From the NCBI RefSeq assembly GCF_020497125.1, contig NC_059073.1, positions 17,133,225 to 17,197,224 on the forward strand: 64,000 bases of DNA. The letters are read 5' to 3'. The notes beneath the pieces are model-generated. The model saw only the letters and a list, made by a program, of their open reading frames with translations. It searched no databases and was not told the origin of the DNA. Origin of the DNA: Mauremys mutica. Lineage: Eukaryota; Chordata; Testudines; Geoemydidae. This document shows, piece by piece, positions 57,229 through 64,000 of the stretch. Every line of letters begins with the position of its first letter. Position 1 is the first letter of the stretch. The translations under genes and the position numbers were made by a program.

Positions 57229-58508
57229 GAGGCGGCTAGCCTGACGAGCAAAGGCATAGTGGTGTAAATGTCTAGGTGACTATGTTTTTCTGCTCTTACC
57301 AAACACTGTTCTTGCTAATGATCACTTTTGAATATCCATCTTGCGTATTTTAAAGTTAGCAGTCATCCACATTACTATCCTCATTCAAAAATGTGTCAAC
57401 ATGTTGAAACCTACTGGGATTTTACTATTTATTTTTAGTGTGTAAATTGTCTTTAAGAATTAAGTATACCACGGTATTCATAAAAAATTTATTCTTGCTA
57501 TGACTGGAGAAAGAGAACTAAATAATAAATTAAAGCGACTCTTTAAAAAAGCATCAATTCTTTACATACATTTGTTTTTAAAACCCACATGTTTGTGAAC
57601 AGTGATAAAAATCTCTGCACACTCTTTTGATATTAAGAGGAGAAAAATATAATGCATTTAGGAAAGTAAAATTAAATTCTATTTCATTACAAGTGACAAT
57701 CTGAATAAAACATGGGCAGAGCAATATCAGTCTTCAAGAACTTCCAGTGTATCAACAACAGACAGAACAAATCTATCTCCACTTAAAAGCTCCCAAACAT
57801 TAAAGCACCCCAAAATAATCATCTTCCTTTCCTTGAACTGCAAACTAGATTCACTGCCAGCAAACAAAAGACAAGCATTACCTTTTGAATTTTTCATAAG
57901 CTCTGTATTTCAAAATAAGAATGTCACATACTTTTTATTACTTCATTTCATACCGGGGCACTTCTCCCTTCTGCATTCTGAAACTCTGTGGGGAAAAAGT
58001 TCTCTGAGCACCCAACTTCAGTCATTACCAATCTGCAACAAAACTGTTCTAGATCAGAAGTAAACATCATCCCGGGATATGGGTGCTCATCACTTCGTGT
58101 TTGTCAGCATGTTCTGAAAGCAACAAAGTAAGTCTGGGTAGTGACAAAAGTTATTTGGAGCTCAGTGTGACATTGTATCGGACTCAAAGAACTGTATGAG
58201 GGCTTGACCTTGATTCTATTTAGGTAATAGAAATTTTGCTGTTCAATGGGAGCGGGACTGAACTGCATCTTTGCACCAGTGTCATTCACTTTGTGCACAC
58301 TGCACAGGTATGTTATTGGTAGCTCTTTCACACATTTGGGCAATACCTGTATGATCTGCCGGTAGGATGGACTGTATTCATTTTCTTCCTTCTTGTTATG
58401 CTCCAATGGATGGAGCAGCTGCTTTGTAACGTATTGGTGGTTATACAGGCAGGTAAGGAAGATATATTTTAGCCAGATGCAAATTATTGGGCTCCATACA
58501 AGGATAAA
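57229..58508. other. Unassigned AT-rich stretch
   Basis: No gene or repeat is recognised; possibly single-copy. The minus-strand frame at 58104-58406 (100 aa) has no recognisable domain. Confidence 0.4.
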
Positions 58509-58591
58509 TGGGTGAGACTTAATAGCCTGTGGCAGAGAGGAAGTCAGACTAGATCTTCTAATGACCCCTCCTGGCCTTAAATTCTATGAAA
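58509..58591 (+). repeat. CR1-type LINE 3' tail
   Basis: 'gaagtcagactagatcttct' and 'ctggccttaaattctatgaa' match 9596-9690. Confidence 0.78.
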
Positions 58592-58899
58592 CTATTAATA
58601 CAAAATGTACACAAGGGAATAGACAGCTCATGGAATACACACTGCCAAGCCTTTCACCTCCCCTCGCTGCCCATATTTTTCTTGCGCTGATCCCTTGGAC
58701 TTTTTCACCCATTCCCCACCATGCAATGGCAGATTGCTAACTGATCCTTGGCCCAGCCCACCCACTAACAAAGGCCAAGCTGCCTCCTTTTCTTGCATAA
58801 TAAACCCCTGGGAATCCACCTGTAACATGAACCGTGCAGTGGCTGCTGATCACCCTGAGCTTTTTCCTCTCCTGTATTGTCCTGTAATTGTTCAAGGTT

Positions 58900-59010
58900 A
58901 TGCATTGAGATGTCAAGCTCTTCTGGGCAGGGATTCTGCTCTTTGTTTGGGAGGCTTTACCTATGGTAAATGATCATGGAGGCTCATTTATAGCACTGTA
59001 ATAAATGGCC
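58900..59010 (+). repeat. Ancient interspersed repeat tail, family C
   Basis: 'agatgtcaagctcttctggg', 'cagggattctgctctttg' and 'tagcactgtaataaatggcc' follow the family C order seen at 15190-15290. Confidence 0.45.
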
Positions 59011-60775
59011 AGCTGTAATCCAGCCTGACCTGACGATGGTACTGACTTAATAATAATGTGGAAAAGGCAGAAGTATTCAATTAATATTTCTGTTCTATAT
59101 TTGGGGGGTGAAAACATACCCTAGTCTTATTATATGGTAATAACACTCTTTCCATTCCACTAGTCTCTCAAGAGAATGTTAAACAGCAGTTACTAAAGTT
59201 AGAAATGTTTAAATCACAGGTCCATCACATATGAGGGAACAATTCTGCCCTGGCACAGAAATACATGTGATGACCCACCCTTTACCTCTATTAAATACAG
59301 TGTTGATAAGATATGAGGCAAGCCCTTTCCTCCCCCTGTGGCAAAAGCAGGCACTATAATAGTGGTCATTAGGCTATCACCAGCTCATTAGCACTTGAGG
59401 CATGTAGCACAAAATACGGCCAGAAGTGATGGATCTAGTAAGTGACTGGTTCAAGAACCAATGTGTTAGAGAACCTGTTAGGAATAATGCAAGCTGATCT
59501 CTGGTCATAGCTAACGACAAGGGCAGGATCAGTAAATAACAAATTGAGCCCCTAGGATCAAGCAGTGAGAGATGTTAAATAATCTGGCAGGATTTCACAG
59601 TGAGATACATCACAATGAGAACTGAGGAAGAAAGAGAGTTTGGGGGAATGGGGAGGAGGGATTGTCAGTCTTTATTTATTTATTTTTGCAAAAAGCAATA
59701 AGTAAATGTAGAGAGCTAGTTTGTTCCAGAAAAGTCCTAGTGCATATTCAAAACCAGACCAGAATTGCTTCCGACCGTATAGTCTTCAACTAAATGACCT
59801 CTGAAAAGCAAAGTAGCAGCACAGTATCTATCTGCCTTTCTAATGTGGCCATCTCCGCAGTACATGTCACAAACAGAAATAAAGCATGTCTAATGCTGCC
59901 TAAACAAAAGACACAAACACTCTCCACTTCCCTTGTGATAACTAATGTCTCAAGCAGGATTAGTTTGGTGGCTGGTTACCTGGAGAGGGTCACTGGGTCA
60001 TTCTATTACTCCATTCTGAGACGAGGACTGTATGAAGAGCTGTATTGTAAGGTGAGGGCTCATTCTGATTTCTGGTGGTGGACCATGCTGTGGCTTGAGG
60101 CCTTCTATCAAGAATTCCCTGTTCTCAGGTCACTCCTCCATCTAAACTCTGGGGTCTGCCAGAGTTCCTGTCAATTTTGGCTCCCACAGCAATGGTAGAG
60201 AAGGGTCGTCTTTCAGAGAGACTGAGGCACATACCGCTATACGTTCTCTCATATTGCAAAGCACCATTGCGTCACATCACAATGAACAGTACACACAACC
60301 AGAGGTGAAGTGGAGATGGGGCATGTAAGGCCATCCCAGATTTGCTGCTTAGCTTCTACGGAGCATGCTCATACAGACTGAGCATGCTCAGTAACACTGC
60401 TGAAGCCGGCTGCCCTCACTCTGCCCTCCCCCGCACTATTGGCAGGCACGGGTCGTCTCTGCTCCACAACGCACGAGTCATTGGCCTGCAATTTGCCTGC
60501 ATGTTCTGCGGTCTTCACATAGGTCATTGAGAAGCATGCGATACTGCATCCCATCCAGTCAGCCACATTATCAAACTACACTCACCATGGGTGGCCTCTG
60601 CCCCTGACACCAGTCTCTGAAATATTTGCTTTGGCATTCTTCTTCTGCTCATCTTACCCATGTCTCCTGCAAACTTTTTGTCAGATCACCTTGATGATAT
60701 CAGGTATTACTCCAGTTGTGCCGTAAATTCAGGTGATTACCTCCTTGTTAGTAGTGTGTGAAGAATAGCTAACAC
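59011..60775. other. Unassigned stretch
   Basis: No gene is recognised. The 134-aa frame at 59794-60198 has no family motif that I can see. A T/A-rich run lies at 59671-59688. Confidence 0.4.
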
Positions 60776-60951
60776 ACAGCCAAGTCCCTCGGCCTGTGCC
60801 GCTTCCAGCAGCTCCAATTGACCCAGAGCAGTGATCCATGGCCAGTGGGAGCCGCTATCAGCCAGATCTGCAGCTGGGGCAGGTAAACACACTGTCCCGT
60901 CCCGTCAGGGGCTTTCCCTACAGAAGCAGCGACTCCTGTTGGAGAAACCCT
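60776..60951 (+). mobile_element. Half copy of the palindromic hAT MITE
   Basis: 'ccctcggcctgtgccgcttc', 'gatccatggccagtgggagc', 'ggcaggtaaacacactg' and 'ggggctttccctacagaagc' match the right half of 46019-46353 and end in a hAT-type terminus near 'gttggagaaaccctg'. The left half is missing. Confidence 0.75.
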
Positions 60952-60964
60952 GACATAGGAAAAC

Positions 60965-61219
60965 CAGGGCAGGCTCCAGGCACCAGCGCAGGAAGCAGGT
61001 GCTTGGAGCAGCCAATGGGAAGGGGCGGCACATCCGGGTCTTTGGTGGCAATTTGGCGACGGGTCCCTCAGTCCCTCTCGGAGGGAAGGACCGGCCACCA
61101 AATTGCCGCCAAAGAAGGAAGCGACGCGATAGAGCTGTCACTGACGTGCTGCCAATAGCGACTTTTTTTTTCTTTTTTCTTTGCCGCTTGGGGCGGCAAA
61201 AAAGCTGGAGCCGGCCCTG
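60965..61219 (+). mobile_element. Non-autonomous hAT MITE, 255 bp, perfect 8-bp duplication
   Basis: Ends CAGGGCAGGCTCCAGGCACC and, inverted, CAGGGCCGGCTCCAGC; flanks AGGAAAAC at 60957-60964 and 61220-61227 are identical. The interior includes 'gcggcaatttggtggccggt'-type inverted phrases (61080-61110) and a T-rich run (61163-61181). The family is the same as the 70-bp element at 42987-43056, of which it is a longer version. Confidence 0.93.
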
Positions 61220-61227
61220 AGGAAAAC

Positions 61228-61984
61228 ACAAGGGGTTTCCACCTACAAGAAAAACTATGTAAGGCCCAGGGAAACCTCTCTATTTTGTCTTCAGCTGGCT
61301 CAAGAGATAGCCTCTCCACCCCAAAGGATGCCTGAAAGAAACCAGAACAAAGGACAGTAGCTACAGGGGTGTGAGTGATTGCTGGACCAAGACTAGGAGG
61401 AAGTCTAGTCTGTCAAAGAAGCTTATTGGAACATCTCTGAGGGTGAGATTTACCTGCAATATTTTTTAATGTATTAGGCTTAGACCTGTGTGTTTTTGTT
61501 TTAATTTGCTTGGTAACTTACTTTGTTCTGTCTGTCATTACTTGGAACCACTTAAATCCTACTTTTTATATTTAATAAAATCACTTTTTACTTATTATTA
61601 ACCCAGAGCAAGTACTAATACCTAGGGGAGCAAACAGCTGTGCATATCTCTCTATCAGTGTTATAGAGGGCAAACAATTTATGAGTTTACCCTGCATAAG
61701 CTTTATACAGAGTAAAATGCATTTATTTGGGGTTTGTACCCCATTGGGAACTGGGTATATGGGTGTTGGAGACATGAGCACTTCTTAAGCTGTTTTCAGT
61801 TAAATCTGCAGCTTTTGGGGGACGTGGTTCAGACGTGGGTCTGTGTTTGCAGCAGGCTATCATGTCTGGCACAACCAGGCAGGGCACTGAAGTCCCAAGC
61901 TGCCAGGGAAAACGGGCTTAGAGGTAGTCTTAGCACATCAGGTGACAGTTCCCAAGGGGGGTTTCTGTGACCCAACCCATCACA
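61228..61984 (+). repeat. Solo-LTR-like element, family L1b (plus), 5'-interrupted
   Basis: Runs parallel to the inverse of 50123-51011: 'attttgtcttcagctggctc', 'ccaccccaaaggatgcctga' and 'tgtgtttttgttttaatttg' all recur. AATAAA lies at 61574-61579 and the end reads ...CCCATCACA. Upstream, the LTR is interrupted by the hAT elements at 60965-61219 and 60776-60951, and its true 5' end was not found. Confidence 0.72.
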
Positions 61985-63475
61985 ACAGTTTCCCAGCAAT
62001 ACTAACCAAAGTGTTGGGTGAAATTGTGTTTTTCCTGCCAGAGAAAACTTTTGAAAGAGCCTTGATGGTTTGGAAATCTTCTTAGTGCTGCAAAAGTTCT
62101 GCATATCGACTATTGTTCAAACCAATCCTCTTTTCCCAGTTTAATCAGTGCCTCTATTTCTCATGTCATACAGGAATATTGCACTCTTGCAGTTTCATCC
62201 ATCTTCCTTTGCACTCTTAGCTTCCTTCATTGATCACATAACTCAATAATCTTCTTCATGATCCAAGGTTTCTTCTTTAGGTTCTCTTTCCCCAGGAGTT
62301 CATCTGCAGTCTCTGTAATGCAGTAGATGTTGTACTCCGAGCTACATTACTTGTGCAAAGGTCAGCAACTTGAAGCTTTTGTTTCTGAGGCACACAAAGG
62401 GCTTTAAATAGCATGGTCAGTACCTGAAAGCAGATTTGGAACTGGAAACTCAGCCAGTGGTGAACATTGGTATGCTGTGTTCTGAGCTGGCTTGCCCTGG
62501 AGACTAACTGGCACTTGGATTGGGACTTCACAGGAGCATAAGGGGAGTTAGCGTGCAGATCCCATTTGCCCCCAGTAGGATTTGGACACCTAACTCCTGT
62601 AAACTCCTTTGAAGATCCCAGCATAAAGTCATATCAATTTCAGGTCTGGTGCTTCAGAGCAGAATCCACTTCAGGATCAATTAAACAATTAGAGGAAAAA
62701 AAGGTATGTGACTTTGAAGAAAGGCCCCTTATAGCAGGTTTGCGCATGCAAGGAATTCAGTTGTGTGAGTCAGGAAAAGATCCCTGGGTGCTTTGATGGA
62801 TGAAGTGCGAGTTTTTGCCATTTCCTATGCCACACAAAAAATCAAGGTGAAGTACCCTGACATTTATAGGCTAAAACAAACAATTGAAATACACAACTTA
62901 CACACCACTTTGCATGTCACAGCATCTGTTTGTTACCTCCCCTTGTTGCTAACATCTTAAATACAACATCCCTATTTATTGTTCTGTCAAACCATGTTAT
63001 CTTATACTAAATTGGTGTGTATCTGAACTAGCCTTAAAACATATTTATGTAACTACCTAGTGCCTAATATGCTAGCAACAACTCTGCCAAGTCCATGTAC
63101 TAAACAGTAAACTTGTAAGCTTCTACTTTAATACCTGGCCTAACTTTAATTCACAGCCTCTGGTTCAGGCCTCAAATCTTGCACCAGGCCCAATGCTCCA
63201 GGCTTTCGCTCTCTCTACTACAGCTGCCATGGGTGATCCTGCTGAGTGGACTGGGACTGTTAGCCTGGAGGAATGCAGTGATGCCTGTGAAGGGAACCAG
63301 AGTCATTGCAGAATCTGCTGTTGGGATGGAACCACATTGACCCTGAGCACATGGAAGGGCAGATAGCGCCACACTGGAGGTGCAGAAATGTTGCTTGTTG
63401 TGAGTCTCATTGACATTGGTGTGACTAGGATTTGTGGGTTCCACAGAAACAATGATGGCCACATCCTTTTCTTTA
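61985..63475. other. Unassigned stretch
   Basis: No gene is recognised. The 62130-62330 segment, on the minus strand, has a faint LINE-like 'KPWIMKKIIEL' phrase, too weak to call. Confidence 0.35.
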
Positions 63476-63725
63476 GTATCAGAGGGGAAGCCGTGTTAGT
63501 CTGGATCTGTAAAAAGGGACAAAGAATCCTGTGGCACTGTATAGACTAACAGAGGTATTGGAGCATGAGCTTTCGTGGGTGAATACCCACTTCGTCAGGT
63601 GCATTTGGTGGAAATTTCCAGAGGTAGGTATAAATATGCAGGCAGGAATCAGTCTAGAGATAACGAGGTTAGTTCAGTCAGGGAGGATGAGGCCCTCTTC
63701 TAGCAGTTGAACACCAAGGGAGGAC
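63476..63725 (+). repeat. SINE-like repeat, family B, longest copy
   Basis: Starts 'agtatcagaggggaagccgt', continues 'gttagtctggatctgtaaaa', 'agaatcctgtggcac', 'gcatgagctttcgtgggtga', 'atacccacttcgtcaggtgc', and extends through 'gggaggatgaggccctcttc' to 'aacaccaagggagg'. Shorter copies are at 7503-7597 and 9915-10120. Confidence 0.82.
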
Positions 63726-64000
63726 CTTTTCTTTGAGCTTCACTATAGCCAAGGATGCTCTTTCATGCTAGCGCTGGTTCCTGCTAGGTTTCCTCAGGCA
63801 GTATACAGTTGATGGATATGGCAATGATGATAGATTGATCAGTCACTCAGTTCCCTTTTAAACACTCTAACAAATGAATTAGTAAACTCATCAATATCTC
63901 CACTCTGCCTCCAAGTCTAACCACCTGCCTTTTCTGTATGTCCCTCTGCAGCTTTTTCTTCACCTCTACTTTGTTAGAAGAGGTAAAGATGCTGACTGAT
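63726..64000. other. Unassigned stretch to the window end
   Basis: No gene or repeat is recognised in the last 275 bases. Confidence 0.4.

Noticed and set aside
62130..62330. LINE fragment on the minus strand
   Set aside because: Only one short phrase ('KPWIMKKIIEL') resembles a LINE; too little to call.
1..64000. CRISPR array, bacterial operon, rRNA or true tRNA gene
   Set aside because: No regularly spaced repeats, no Shine-Dalgarno-linked gene runs and no cloverleaf with intact boxes outside SINEs; the content is vertebrate nuclear.

Overview
The window looks like repeat-rich, non-genic DNA from a turtle nuclear genome. The evidence is in the repeats: tRNA-headed SINEs whose 3' tail matches the CR1 LINE tail, many 5'-truncated CR1 LINEs in both orientations, L2-like LINE debris, several non-autonomous hAT families with 8-bp target duplications, solo-LTR-like elements and a Ty3/Gypsy remnant with a SCAN-like gag. 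I recognise no host protein-coding gene, rRNA or tRNA gene. Nearly all open frames are chance frames or decayed transposon coding sequence. The species assignment is inference from repeat content.

The exception is a complete PIF/Harbinger DNA transposon at 15483-20288 (4.8 kb). It is flanked by TTA target duplications, with terminal repeats starting GGCCTTGTCTACACTA on the left and GGCCTGGTCTACACTA on the right, and with TTCGAA-like motifs near both ends. It carries two convergent genes. On the + strand is an intronless DDE transposase (15861-17132, 423 aa, D206/D294/E330). On the - strand is a Myb/SANT-like DNA-binding protein of two exons (19906-19330 joined to 18471-18035, 337 aa), whose GT-AG intron restores the frame exactly. 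Both frames are open, so the element could have been active recently.

Layout: 1-3.3 kb, CR1 tail and an interspersed repeat, then unassigned. 3.3-15.4 kb, a SINE, a hAT MITE (8059-8368), a SINE insertion with an inverted end (9915-10120), L2-like debris, a GC-rich hAT-like element (12657-13448), a CR1 end and a palindromic MITE. 15.5-20.3 kb, Harbinger. 20-27 kb, mostly unassigned, with one hAT-like element. 27.6-29.9 kb, the Gmr1-like Ty3/Gypsy remnant (-). 30-37 kb, MIR-like SINE, a possible LTR-element remnant, a direct-repeat pair, a second SINE and a second copy of the 8 kb hAT MITE. 36.5-41.7 kb, a GC-rich DNA-transposon fragment, LTR-like sequence, and a decayed LINE (endonuclease and RT) split by an LTR. 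42-51 kb, a 70-bp hAT element, a palindromic MITE, L2 debris and two LTRs in antisense. 52-55.4 kb, nested CR1/LTR/CR1/hAT. 56.7-64 kb, more hAT, LTR and SINE copies.

These elements do not form a host pathway. The only genes likely to act together are the two Harbinger genes.
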